DNA from: Larimichthys crocea | Lineage: Eukaryota; Chordata; Actinopteri; Sciaenidae | Length of the DNA stretch: 64,000 nucleotides | Direction of reading: 5' to 3' | Assembly: GCF_000972845.2 (NCBI RefSeq) | Contig: NC_040016.1 | Coordinates: forward strand, 805,798-869,797 | Part shown: in pieces, positions 53,401 through 59,822 of the stretch | Layout of the letters: every line of letters begins with the position of its first letter | How positions within the stretch are numbered: the stretch's first letter is position 1 | Made by a program: the position numbers and the translations under genes | The notes under the pieces: generated by a model | What the model was told of the DNA's origin: nothing | Databases searched by the model: none | Seen by the model: the letters and a program-made list of their open reading frames with translations, nothing else

Positions 53401-55932
53401 TAGAGCTGCTGATATTTCACCTACAGACAGAGCTGCTAGCTCTTCCCCCTTGTTTCCAGACTGTAAGCTCAACTTGGCTAACTGGCTGTCAGCTCCAGCT
53501 ACATACTGCACTGGCATAAATGAGAGCAGTATAGATAACCTCAGCTCACTCTGCAGCAAGAAAGCACTATATCAGACTCTACTTTTAAAAAACAAGAAAT
53601 GAACAAAAATCAGGTCACAAAGTTTATAAAGTTACTGCTGTCCCAGTTTCAGGTTTGATTATAGTGTGGTTTCAGTGCAGTGATGGCAGTAAGCAAAGTC
53701 ATCCTAGAAGCTCTTACCTAAGTTCTTCAACCTCTCGGATGTAGTTCTGGATTAAAGCCCCGATCTCCTCATTGCCTTCACCTACAGTACAGATCAAAAG
53801 CAGCGGAGGGTCAGGTCACAGAAAGCAGTCAATGCGATAATAATGCGTCACTGGAAATAATTAATATTAATTAATACTTATGTCACATAGAAATCAATAT
53901 AAGTATGCTTTAAAAGGGGTTCACGTACTTGACTTGGTCAGCAGAGTGCTGACCTCATTGGCCAGCAGATGTGTTACACGGGTGTTGAGGTGGTCGATGG
54001 TCTCCTGCATGGCCTTTACCCTGAGGCGCAGTGTGTCACTTTCTCTCTGCAGCATGGCATTCTCCTGATACAGGTCGCTGAAGCCCTCTGAGCCATCCTC
54101 ACACGCCACGCGCTTCCCCTGCACAGATATTAAGACAATCAGCATGAACACCACCAAACATTTTAGAGGGAAAAGACACATGTTATGACCAAAAAACCTG
54201 AAGAGTGATTCTTGATATGTGATGCTGCAGTCCAACCAAACACAAGGCTATTGTTTGGGCTCTTCAGGCAGCTATTGTTCTGTTCTGAATGATTAACACT
54301 GAAAGAATCCTGTTGTTGAAGGCTCGAACACAGAGTCACTATTTAATCCAGTCAGTAGCTCGCAGACATCATTACCTCCACCAATCCAACACCCCATTAC
54401 TTCCTGACTCCAGTCACATCGCATCTCTTATTACCACATCGAGGTCAGCTCGCAGTCCCTCGTTGTAGCCATGCATTTACTCCCTCTAGTAACTGTAGTA
54501 ACCCTCAGCATAATAGACTGACAGTGTCACTAAGTGATTGCTCGTTTCTTGTAGCCTCGGCGGTCAAAGCTGGTGGAAAAGTGGAGACTCTTTGCAGACT
54601 TTCCTTTCCGATTTCTGAATCTGGCTGCATAATGGCCCCTAGCAGGTAAACCATGTTGCACAGAACGTATACAGAGCTTCTCTCCGCAAGCAAACTCAGC
54701 TACAAGATCAATTTATCTCTGCATTACTTTGTAAAATGCTGATGTTGCACTGATTAATCTTCTTCATACTCAGGCACTATAGTAAATGCATAAATGGATG
54801 TGTGTGTTCCAGTAAAGATCTTTAATTTGATGGAGTAATCAGCTGCTGCAGGCACGGCCTCTGCTTTTCTTACTCGCCCTCCAATACCACCTCCCCTTAC
54901 CCCCTATTAGAGTTTCATTTTTTCTTCTTCTTCTCAGTTCCTATTCTCAGTTTCATCCATCATGTCACCCCATTCACCCCTCTCTTATGGCCTCATTGCA
55001 TCAGTTACACTGACAGCCATGTGTTCGCTCTCTTCTTCAACCTGCCACCTTTCATTCCTCATTATCATTCCCCAACCTCCCCATTCTTTTTTTTTTCCAT
55101 TTCCACAATCCACAATGTTCCCTGAATTCTTACAAACATCCATCACTCACCGCCTTGTATTCCATCAGTTCCAACTGAAGTCGGGCTATCTCAGCACGCA
55201 GGGCGCTGATCTGCTGGCTGGTCTTGTCTTGGTTCACCACCACCTTGTTCTTGATGTTTCGGGCTCGGTTGGCATACTTTAGTGTGTTCAGCGTCTCCAT
55301 GAAGTCCCGGTCTGACGGACTGACGCAGGCAATCATCACTGTGCGACTGAAGAGGGTTAGGAAAGGAAGAATATGAAGGTTGTAGGCAGCTGTGCATCCA
55401 GTATAACAATGTTGAGGTTGAAAAATGAAAATTCCTGCCTGCTCCTACAAGCATAACAGGAGCCCCCATTGCTTAAAAAAAACTACTGTCAATAACTAAA
55501 CCAGAGCTTTATGGCTGCAACTAACAGTTCATTCAATAGTAATAGTCAATTCATTTGCTATTTTTTCAATTAATCATTTTGTCTATAAAATGTCCGAAAA
55601 TAGTGAAATTATTATTATATTAAGATTTTTTTTTTGTATTATATATGACATGACATGACACAAAAAGTCACTTTTAAGAGGGTGGAAAAATTACATTTTA
55701 GCTGTTTTGCTAAGAAAAATCACTGAAATGTAATCGATTATCAACCACATGTGTAAACTACAAATCCCATGATGCATTAGTGGACTAATTAAACTAATAA
55801 TTTCAGCTCTACAGACCACTTGCCTTAACAAACAAACTTCCAGATTTTTCCTTCCTTAGGTTATTAATCTTACGCAATGTTCCACAATTATATGGTTTTT
55901 ATACGATATGAATAATTTTTCTGTATATACAC

Positions 55933-55970
<38 letters not shown>

Positions 55971-58900
55971 CTGTTGCCTCCCAGTGAGTCCTGTAGCAGA
56001 CGAGTGAGTTTGGAGTCTCTGTAGGGGACGTGTCCTCCCTTCTTCATCTGGTCTCCTAAAGCACTGATCACATTTCCCAGCGCCAGCTACAAAATACACG
56101 CATACAGAAATGTATTACAAACTAGTATTTAAATACAATACTATAGGCAAACAATGGAAGAGCAGGCTTTGACATTTCCTTTGTTTACGTGTTTTCTATC
56201 ATACCACCCACACATGGACCCACACACACACACACACACACAAACATTACTATTTCTGTCTGTCTCACCAGTCCACAGTTGATAGAGATTCCCTCTCGAG
56301 CTCTGTCTCCTGTAGCTCCTGTACGTTTCAGCCTCTCAGAGCCAGCCAGGTCCACAAAGTGGAATTTGGCCATCAGCGTCTCGAACTCCGGCTGGGCGAT
56401 TGGGCTGGAGTCCACACCGTTCAACTCTCCGTTCTCTGCTCCTCCGTTCTCTGCTCCTCCGTTCTCTGCTCCTCCGTTCTGCAAGTGTGGGTGGAAAAAA
56501 AAACAATTGTAAATGAGCATCTTGCTTGAAAATAGCAATTATTTCATCACCTTTAATGCTACAATGACTGTAATACTACATTATTTTTCTTTTGTTTTTT
56601 ATTAGTTTTTTTCTTATTTTTTGCTCTTCCCAAAATATAGAAATATCCTTTTCCCTCATTCAGTATGTCATTTCCCCTGCCAGTGCCTACCCCACCTTTA
56701 TACCTTCTTCCTCCTCCAGCTTACCAATTTATACCTAATAGAAAATAGTGGTTGTAATAACAGGCTCACTGAGGACCACTCCACTCCAAACCAAACCTTA
56801 CCATTTGTGACTGCTGGCACACTCTCATCTGACAGAGGTGGATGGTGAAGATGGCATGTGAACGGGAGCTCTGGGCATTCATCTGAGTGCTGGCTGTTGT
56901 GCGGGACAGAGCGCCGAGCTTCAGACACTGCAGCAGCTACAGGGCACACACAGTATTAATGTTTGATTATGAACAAAAAAAAAAAAGACTTCAAAAATGA
57001 ATGACAACTTTCTTTTTGCTTAAGATTAGACCTCAACACCCATGTCAGTGTATTTTATGACGACAGGAAACCACTGATATGGCTGACTTCAAACATTTCT
57101 TTGAGCTTTTTTGAATCTCAAAATGAAAGGATTTTTCTCTTATTATATTCGCCCTCTCTACTCACAAATCTCCACCCAAACCTTGTTTGACATTTTCTTT
57201 CCTCCCTCCCACAGGACAGCCCATCTGTCTCTCCTTGTCTCTGTTTCAGTCTGAATTTTTGGAGATGACCTCTACATAATTCAGCCTTTCTTCTCCTTTT
57301 TTTCTGCCACCATTGAATGAACACTGAATCTACTCACATCTTTCTTTCTACTCCATCACTGATTTGGGAAGAAACCAAAACAAAGCAGCTTCTCACAGCC
57401 AGCATTTACTGTAGCCCCCTCCCCTAAATCACCACCTGCCACCTCTGTTAACCTCTTTGTCTCTGGCTCGTCACATCTCCACTAGCAGACAGTCCTCCTG
57501 CCCTCTTGACCCCATCAAATGCTCCTTCTTCCATACTGCCACTGCTGATCTGTTTCCCTTCTGATAACTGTGACTCAGCCCTGGCAATTCCTCAAGAAAG
57601 CTACCCTCAAACAGTTTTGCATCAAACCCTACAGAGTTCTATCACTCACACAAAATATCCCCACGGGTTTACGCAGCCTGGCTTAAAGGCAGCATGTTAG
57701 AGCCAAGTCTCCTCTTGTTATCCTCGACCTAATTTTTGTTTTTGACAACCGACCACCAGATGGTTCTTGCCAGACTTTTCAGGGTGGAAGGGGATCTTTG
57801 GCAGCTTGCATGCTCTGAGTGCATTATTAAATGTATATTTTGTCAAGAATTAAAGCAGAAAATAAGCTTTGAAAAAACTAAGAACATGATTTTTACTATA
57901 ACTTTATGCACTTGTATGACCCTGAGACAAGAAATGTCGTAGAATATACAGTAATAATAATAGAATAGAAAGTTGTAAAAGAAATGTTAAAATGATGGAT
58001 GTGGATGATGTACACATACGATACAAACACCAGCACACACATGCACCCACCTCCTCCTCTGACTGCACCAGTCTGGAGGTAACTCCAGTGGTGTAGATGC
58101 TCCCACTGGCGTCCTCGTGGATTTTAATGTTGGACTTCCTGCTCCGACTCTCCAGATCTCTGCCCCCGTCAAACAGGTCCAGGATCTCTTCATTGTACAA
58201 CTGCAATGAAAAGGAGCTGCGGTTTATTTACCAATACTACAACATAATCATTCATCTCAATTATTTAACGTATTCACCCCTTTTCTCACAGCTGTGTTTC
58301 TTATTTACACAAAAGGTCAAATGAATGACCAATGAGGGCCAAGGGCCACAGAGGTCGACTGGAAGCTCAGCTGTTCCCACCGACCTACTGCCAAACACAC
58401 ACACACACACGCACACACACGCACACACACACACACACATACACACACATACACATCTGTTTACCATCAACAGAGATAACCTTTTGACCTGAGAATGTGC
58501 AGACAACACACTAACAACAGCGAGAAGGACGGGCAGAAAACAGAACAAACCACGTGAAAGCTAGAAAGACAAATGGCTTTGTATCAGAAATGTTATTACA
58601 GAATCATTATTAAGGTAATCAGATCATACACACACACACACACCCACGTATACAATTGTCCTCCCCAAAAAGACAAACCCAAATATCTGCCTGCCAGAAA
58701 CCTTGGGAGGAAATGATTACTTGTCATATTATCTCATTGCTCCTTCATAAGCATCCCTCCCTCGCTCTTATCCATCTTCTCCCCCGCAGTGATGAGCAGT
58801 AATGTCAGAGGTAATGGACAACATTAATCAAGACCAACAAAGCACGAGTAGACATTCCTGCCCATCTGTCACTGGGTTGTCACTTCCTGTTTGTAAAAGA

Positions 58901-59822
58901 GGAGGCTGATTCTCTCGTCTCCCTGTTTTGTCCCATCTGGTTAAAGTTAATATGGACCAACATCCATTAGCACACACACACACGCACGTTCAATCACAAG
59001 AAAGAACAACAATACTGCACTGTTAAGATGTGAGATTAAACATGATGTTCTACATCCACAAATATCCTCCAAATACTCATGTGGATATCCAAATATCCAC
59101 ATGAGTACGTCGCTAACCTCGAGGAACTGAGCGGTGACTTTGAACTCAGGTGGCTGGCTGCCGGCCTCCTGGGCACGCATCCTCCGGTTCTGGATTCCCT
59201 CAAACAGCTGGTGGACTGCCCGCGGAATGATGCCCTGCTCCTGCTGGCTCAGATTCACATCGAAGCCTGTCCCCATGGTGTAGGTCTTCCCCGAACCCGT
59301 CTGAAACACATTTTATCAACCATAATGAGATCTCACTTACTGTCCTCTCCTAAACATCACACATCCTATATCCTATACATCCTTTATGTACGGTAAATAT
59401 AATATACAAACTGGATATTCAAGTTGCTAGTTGGCACCACATCAGTGTGTCTCAATATGCATTCAATAAGCAATAAACTACTCTTGTTCCTGAGAGCATG
59501 GTAGTTGAGTTTTGATTTGAAATGGACACTTCATAAAAGCTATGAAGCTCTATTTTATTAATCAGTCAATAAAAGTCCTTAATATCAAACTTATCATACC
59601 TGGCCATAAGCGAACACGGTGGCGTTGTAGCCCTCGAAGCAGCCCTCGATGAGCTTATACACACAGGCCTGGTAGATGTTGTGCTGCTCAGAGTCGATGT
59701 CAAAAACAAAGTCATAGGTGAAGGCCTTGTCTTTTCCCAGGAGGACTTGCGGTTCTCCTGGTGTGACCAGCGTGCACACATGGCAGCCTTCTATCTTCTC
59801 CTTGGCCATCTGAGGACGAATC
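28188..59822 (-). CDS. kif21b: Kinesin-like protein KIF21B (kinesin-4 family), 33 exons in window, 5' incomplete
   Basis: This is a plus-end directed microtubule motor of neurons and lymphocytes that carries cargo and restrains microtubule growth. Thirty-three coding exons join without a frame break into 1691 residues; exon 1 (about 14 residues) lies outside, so the protein is near 1705 residues against 1637 in human KIF21B. Counting from the first full codon in the window, the ATP-binding P-loop TGSGKT is at 75-80, switch I NAQSSRSH at 205-212, switch II DLAGSE at 273-278, the kinesin signature [20 protein letters not shown] at 319-338, coiled coils at about 380-1060 interrupted by an acidic linker at 566-654, and WD40 repeats from about 1345 to the end. 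KIF21B is preferred over KIF21A because of the strings [20 protein letters not shown] and [14 protein letters not shown]. All introns are GT-AG. Exon coordinates are in separate entries. The identity is secure; exon ends are read by eye. Confidence 0.96.
28690..29110 (+). repeat. Interspersed repeat A, copy between the two terminal exons
   Basis: GAGTTAGATGAGAAGATTGA, GTTATGCTAAGCTAACCATT and CCCAAAATGTCAAATTATTC are shared with the copies at 37440-37630 and 41155-41465. It lies between the alternative kif21b terminal exons. Confidence 0.65.
29476..29575 (-). CDS. kif21b: kif21b exon 34: terminal exon, KIF21B-type C-terminus
   Basis: The exon completes a Ser codon, then encodes [20 protein letters not shown] and [12 protein letters not shown] before TGA at 29476-29478, nearly identical to the canonical human C-terminus. 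No AATAAA on this strand was seen between here and the alternative terminal exon; ATTAAA occurs at 29012-29017 and 28558-28563 (plus-strand positions). Confidence 0.94.
29588..29770. repeat. Purine-rich GGA/GAA tract
   Basis: A long run of G and A on the plus strand (CT-rich on the transcribed sense) lies within 15-200 bases before exon 34 in kif21b sense, where it forms the upstream pyrimidine-rich region. Confidence 0.7.
30497..30696 (-). CDS. kif21b: kif21b exon 33: WD40 blades 6-7
   Basis: The exon encodes [40 protein letters not shown] and [20 protein letters not shown]. It ends two bases into a codon (AG|GTAAAA) that can be completed by either of two terminal exons. A 4.8-kb intron separates it from exon 32. 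Confidence 0.95.
32925..33165 (+). mobile_element. L2-like LINE 3' end
   Basis: The frame reads [20 protein letters not shown], the usual end of L2 reverse-transcriptase proteins, and the tail has GTAAGTTGCTTTGGATAAAA, a typical L2 3' UTR phrase. It is a short 5'-truncated fragment. Confidence 0.75.
34620..34880 (+). repeat. Interspersed repeat B, forward copy
   Basis: CTGAAATATCTTAACAACTA, GTATTGCCATGAAATTATAT and GGGGATGAATCCTAGTGATT match the reverse copy at 22200-22330 and a phrase I recall as frequent in fish genomes. Confidence 0.6.
35497..35667 (-). CDS. kif21b: kif21b exon 32: WD40 blade 5
   Basis: The exon encodes [20 protein letters not shown], then [20 protein letters not shown] and [29 protein letters not shown] is a hallmark of KIF21 proteins. 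The exon starts at GTG after CTCAG and ends CAG|GTGTGT. Confidence 0.95.
35768..35885 (-). CDS. kif21b: kif21b exon 31: WD40 blade 4
   Basis: The exon encodes [20 protein letters not shown], then [12 protein letters not shown], matching human [16 protein letters not shown] and [10 protein letters not shown]. The acceptor TATAG|G follows a GT-rich tract. Confidence 0.94.
36308..36347. repeat. 15-bp perfect inverted repeat in a kif21b intron
   Basis: GTCAGATGTTAATCA at 36308-36322 is mirrored exactly at 36333-36347 with a 10-base spacer. It lies in the intron between exons 30 and 31, about 200 nt after the exon 30 donor. Confidence 0.9.
36547..36711 (-). CDS. kif21b: kif21b exon 30: WD40 blade 3
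   Basis: The exon encodes [20 protein letters not shown], then [20 protein letters not shown] and TVRMWDLN, with WD motif MWDL. It matches human SSGQVISGDACAATSTRAIT. Confidence 0.95.
37017..37197 (-). CDS. kif21b: kif21b exon 29: WD40 blades 1-2
   Basis: The exon encodes (D)[30 protein letters not shown] and [20 protein letters not shown], with the WD motifs MWNL and VWDI. It is nearly identical to human KIF21B. The donor is CTAAC|GTAAGT. Confidence 0.95.
37440..37630 (+). repeat. Interspersed repeat A, diverged copy
   Basis: GAATAGTTCAACATTTTTAG, GAGGGAGTTAGATATGCAGA and CAGCCAGTTATCTTAACTGA match the better copy at 41155-41465. Confidence 0.55.
37911..38047 (-). CDS. kif21b: kif21b exon 28: start of WD40 propeller
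   Basis: The exon encodes [20 protein letters not shown], then [20 protein letters not shown] and GSK, the first WD40 blade. GT-rich tracts lie before its acceptor (CTTCAG|G) and right after its donor (AAAG|GTACACAC). Confidence 0.95.
38455..38494. repeat. CA microsatellite
   Basis: A pure CA run of about 40 bases. Confidence 0.95.
39621..39675. repeat. TA microsatellite
   Basis: An imperfect TA run of about 55 bases with AAT interruptions. Confidence 0.95.
40771..40809 (-). CDS. kif21b: kif21b exon 27: 39-base exon
   Basis: This 13-codon-equivalent exon encodes (K)[12 protein letters not shown](R), identical to human [14 protein letters not shown]. Its length is a multiple of three, so skipping it would keep the frame. 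Confidence 0.92.
40810..44020 (-). other. kif21b intron 26, 3.2 kb
   Basis: Apart from the repeat A copy at 41155-41465, the sequence is AT-rich and I saw no exon, though the linker between exons 26 and 27 is fully accounted for by the neighbouring exons. Confidence 0.6.
41155..41465 (+). repeat. Interspersed repeat A, best-preserved copy
   Basis: It runs from AAAGGTTTAAAGAAATAATT through TATGCTAAGCTACATTAGCT to CCCAAAATGTCAAACTATCG. It is used here as the reference for the other copies. Confidence 0.65.
44021..44131 (-). CDS. kif21b: kif21b exon 26: Pro-rich linker
   Basis: The exon encodes (R)[20 protein letters not shown] and [16 protein letters not shown], closely matching human [20 protein letters not shown]. 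The TPPSSPP motif resembles the SxIP/proline-directed linker region of kinesin-4 tails. The donor is GACAA|GTGAGT. Confidence 0.94.
44280..44348 (-). CDS. kif21b: kif21b exon 25: linker exon next to a long microsatellite
   Basis: This 69-base exon encodes [20 protein letters not shown] and SY, matching human [20 protein letters not shown]. Its acceptor GTCAG|T comes directly after a GT tract of about 53 bases, which must serve as the polypyrimidine region. Confidence 0.93.
44352..44404. repeat. CA microsatellite at the exon 25 acceptor
   Basis: About 53 bases of nearly pure CA begin 4 bases outside exon 25. In kif21b sense it is a GT tract running into the acceptor GTCAG. Confidence 0.95.
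45571..45815 (-). CDS. kif21b: kif21b exon 24: Ser-rich linker
   Basis: The exon encodes [20 protein letters not shown], then [20 protein letters not shown] and [20 protein letters not shown], matching human [16 protein letters not shown] and [17 protein letters not shown]. It is longer than the human segment because of an insertion around [13 protein letters not shown]. The donor is ACCTT|GTAAGT. Confidence 0.94.
46510..46558 (-). CDS. kif21b: kif21b exon 23: 49-base exon
   Basis: The exon encodes [16 protein letters not shown], the counterpart of human SFTMKGSTSHDDFKFK. The acceptor CTGCAG|T and donor AAG|GTAAAG fit both phases. Confidence 0.9.
46766..46826 (-). CDS. kif21b: kif21b exon 22: small linker exon
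   Basis: This 61-base exon encodes (E)[19 protein letters not shown], matching human [18 protein letters not shown]. Both ends split codons and keep the frame with exons 21 and 23. Confidence 0.92.
47272..47437 (-). CDS. kif21b: kif21b exon 21: end of the coiled-coil region
   Basis: The exon encodes [40 protein letters not shown] and [10 protein letters not shown], aligning with human [20 protein letters not shown]. It ends one base into a Glu codon at CAGG|GTGAGT. Confidence 0.94.
47940..48041 (-). CDS. kif21b: kif21b exon 20
   Basis: This 34-codon exon encodes [20 protein letters not shown] and [14 protein letters not shown], matching human KIF21[21 protein letters not shown]. Both ends are phase 0; the donor is AAA|GTGAGT. 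Confidence 0.94.
48155..48358 (-). CDS. kif21b: kif21b exon 19: coiled coil
   Basis: The exon encodes [20 protein letters not shown], a short acidic turn, then [20 protein letters not shown] and [12 protein letters not shown]. It completes the autoregulatory coiled coil. Both ends are phase 0. A GT/CA repeat lies about 15 nt inside the downstream intron. Confidence 0.95.
48837..49017 (-). CDS. kif21b: kif21b exon 18: autoregulatory coiled coil
   Basis: The exon encodes [12 protein letters not shown], then [20 protein letters not shown] and [19 protein letters not shown]. In KIF21A the equivalent helix inhibits the motor, and its mutations cause congenital fibrosis of the extraocular muscles. 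The acceptor is ambiguous: three NAG sites in a row would start the exon at 49020, 49017 or 49014, all in frame. Confidence 0.94.
49024..49069. repeat. GGAGA pentanucleotide microsatellite at the exon 18 acceptor
   Basis: About nine copies of GAGGA. In kif21b sense the run is TCTCC repeated and forms the polypyrimidine tract of exon 18. Confidence 0.95.
49584..49900 (-). CDS. kif21b: kif21b exon 17: coiled coil and Ser-rich segment
   Basis: The exon encodes [38 protein letters not shown] and [20 protein letters not shown], then [19 protein letters not shown]. The stronger donor AG|GTAAGA was chosen over an upstream AGG|GTCATT because it keeps frame with exon 18. Confidence 0.93.
50400..50507 (-). 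CDS. kif21b: kif21b exon 16: coiled coil
   Basis: This 36-codon exon encodes [20 protein letters not shown] and [16 protein letters not shown], aligning residue for residue with human [20 protein letters not shown]. Both ends are phase 0. It was found by translation between splice sites because it is short. Confidence 0.93.
50589..50788 (-). CDS. kif21b: kif21b exon 15: coiled coil
   Basis: The exon encodes [20 protein letters not shown] through [20 protein letters not shown] to NEMKKAK, a long heptad helix matching human KIF21B. The start is a split Met codon after exon 14; the end is phase 0 at AAG|GTAAGG. Confidence 0.95.
50931..51122 (-). CDS. kif21b: kif21b exon 14: coiled coil
   Basis: The exon encodes [20 protein letters not shown], then [11 protein letters not shown] and [20 protein letters not shown]. 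It is nearly identical to human KIF21B and helps separate it from KIF21A, which has LANITCEIAIKQK here. The exon starts and ends within split codons. Confidence 0.95.
51264..51401 (+). mobile_element. tRNA-derived SINE in kif21b intron 13
   Basis: GGGGCGGCAGTAACTCAGTC at the start and GCCAGTTCAAGTCCGGCATG (B box) show tRNA ancestry; the part TGCCCTTGAGCAAGGTATCA is a usual SINE body phrase. It lies antisense to kif21b and ends about 8 bases from the exon 13 splice donor. Confidence 0.75.
51410..51548 (-). CDS. kif21b: kif21b exon 13: acidic linker
   Basis: The exon encodes [20 protein letters not shown] followed by more Asp/Glu and [12 protein letters not shown], the counterpart of the Glu-rich linker with SLVDSDSD in human KIF21B. 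The donor AAAG|GTGAGA lies about 8 nt from the end of a SINE in the intron. Confidence 0.93.
51650..51773 (-). CDS. kif21b: kif21b exon 12: charged linker with ENG repeats
   Basis: The exon encodes [13 protein letters not shown] followed by a low-complexity run of Glu-Asn-Gly and Gln-Asn-Gly units and SDDNYTE. It corresponds to the variable linker of human KIF21B after RRKSPEKEAFKKRAKL. It was found by translating between a CAG acceptor and a GAG|GTAAGC donor. Confidence 0.9.
52548..52778 (-). CDS. kif21b: kif21b exon 11: coiled coil and Ser/Pro-rich segment
   Basis: The exon encodes [15 protein letters not shown], a Ser/Pro-rich stretch ([18 protein letters not shown]) less conserved against human, then the helix [20 protein letters not shown]. 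The donor is ATGAG|GTTACC. Confidence 0.93.
52779..53717 (-). other. kif21b intron 10 with degenerate TTTTGTAATGCTATTTAT repeats
   Basis: Between about 52940 and 53060 a unit with CTTTTGTAATGCTATTTAT and ATGGTCACTTA recurs three to four times. Nothing coding was recognised in this intron. Confidence 0.55.
53718..53781 (-). CDS. kif21b: kif21b exon 10: short coiled-coil exon
   Basis: This 64-base exon encodes [20 protein letters not shown], matching human [19 protein letters not shown]. Both ends split codons and join in frame to exons 9 and 11. It is too short to stand out as an open frame. Confidence 0.92.
53929..54118 (-). CDS. kif21b: kif21b exon 9: coiled coil
   Basis: The exon encodes 63 residues from [20 protein letters not shown] through [18 protein letters not shown], matching human KIF21B closely and predicted to be coiled coil. 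It ends one base into a Ser codon at TCAA|GTACGT. Confidence 0.93.
55151..55346 (-). CDS. kif21b: kif21b exon 8: end of motor, neck and first coiled coil
   Basis: The exon completes the motor ([20 protein letters not shown]) with the neck [18 protein letters not shown] and enters a heptad-rich coiled coil ([20 protein letters not shown]). It reads SRTVM where human has SQTIM. The donor is GCG|GTGAGT. Confidence 0.95.
55937..55968. repeat. GT microsatellite at the exon 7 donor
   Basis: The GT run ends 3 bases from exon 7. In kif21b sense the intron begins GTACACACAC. Confidence 0.95.
55971..56086 (-). CDS. kif21b: kif21b exon 7: motor core
   Basis: The exon encodes [13 protein letters not shown] and [20 protein letters not shown], the microtubule-binding loop and helix of kinesins. 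It ends with two bases of a split Ser codon. The donor AACAG|GTACAC runs straight into an AC repeat of about 30 bases. Confidence 0.95.
56269..56478 (-). CDS. kif21b: kif21b exon 6: switch II, with a repeat insertion
   Basis: The exon encodes 70 residues. It opens with three near-identical copies of NGGAE followed by [10 protein letters not shown], replacing an unrelated loop sequence in human KIF21B. It then gives [20 protein letters not shown] and GISINCGL, which hold switch II. The donor CTG|GTGAGA lies about 27 nt before a GT repeat in the intron. Confidence 0.95.
56437..56478 (-). repeat. Coding 15-base minisatellite in exon 6
   Basis: The unit AACGGAGGAGCAGAG (NGGAE in frame) is repeated three times with no change, followed by a partial copy. 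Its length is a multiple of three, so copy number change keeps the frame. Confidence 0.9.
56802..56936 (-). CDS. kif21b: kif21b exon 5: switch I region of the motor
   Basis: The exon encodes 45 residues from [18 protein letters not shown] to [13 protein letters not shown]. The switch I core SSRSH is intact, but the usual Asn-Val-Gln before it reads Asn-Ala-Gln. The frame lacks an internal start codon near its beginning, so simple ORF finders miss it; the reading comes from translating between an acceptor (GTAG|CTGCTG) and a donor (ATG|GTAAGG). Confidence 0.93.
58051..58200 (-). CDS. kif21b: kif21b exon 4: motor domain
   Basis: The exon encodes 50 residues from [15 protein letters not shown] through SNIKIHED to SRLVQSEEE, phase 0 at both ends. 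It is closely similar to human KIF21B, including the KIF21B-type YTTGVTSRL. The donor is GAG|GTGGGT. Confidence 0.95.
58201..59117 (-). other. kif21b intron 3
   Basis: It holds a CA repeat at 58387-58455 and shorter ones at 58629-58643 and 58972-58987, and starts with a perfect 15-bp hairpin. No exon is seen. Confidence 0.6.
59074..59107 (-). repeat. 15-bp perfect hairpin beside the exon 3 splice donor
   Basis: TACTCATGTGGATAT at 59074-59088 is mirrored exactly at 59093-59107 with a 4-base loop. It starts 10 bases into intron 3, whose donor GTTAGC is weak. Confidence 0.93.
59118..59300 (-). CDS. kif21b: kif21b exon 3: P-loop of the motor
   Basis: The exon encodes 61 residues starting [15 protein letters not shown], the nucleotide-binding P-loop, and ends FKVTAQFLE, in phase 0. 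The P-loop has Ser where human KIF21B has Ala (TGAGKT), a common kinesin variant. The donor GAG|GTTAGC is weaker than its neighbours and is followed 10 nt later by a perfect 15-bp hairpin. Confidence 0.95.
59600..59822 (-). CDS. kif21b: kif21b exon 2: start of motor domain
   Basis: This is the first kif21b exon in the window. It begins with the third base of a split Arg codon (RIRPQ), continues through [20 protein letters not shown] and the conserved [16 protein letters not shown], and ends just before the P-loop. The acceptor follows a tract of T and C; the donor is CAG|GTATGA. Exon 1 was sought to the right, up to 64000, and not found. Confidence 0.95.

Noticed and set aside
28188..59822. 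KIF21A as the identity of the kinesin
   Set aside because: Coiled-coil and C-terminal sequences agree with KIF21B; only the alternative last exon looks KIF21A-like.
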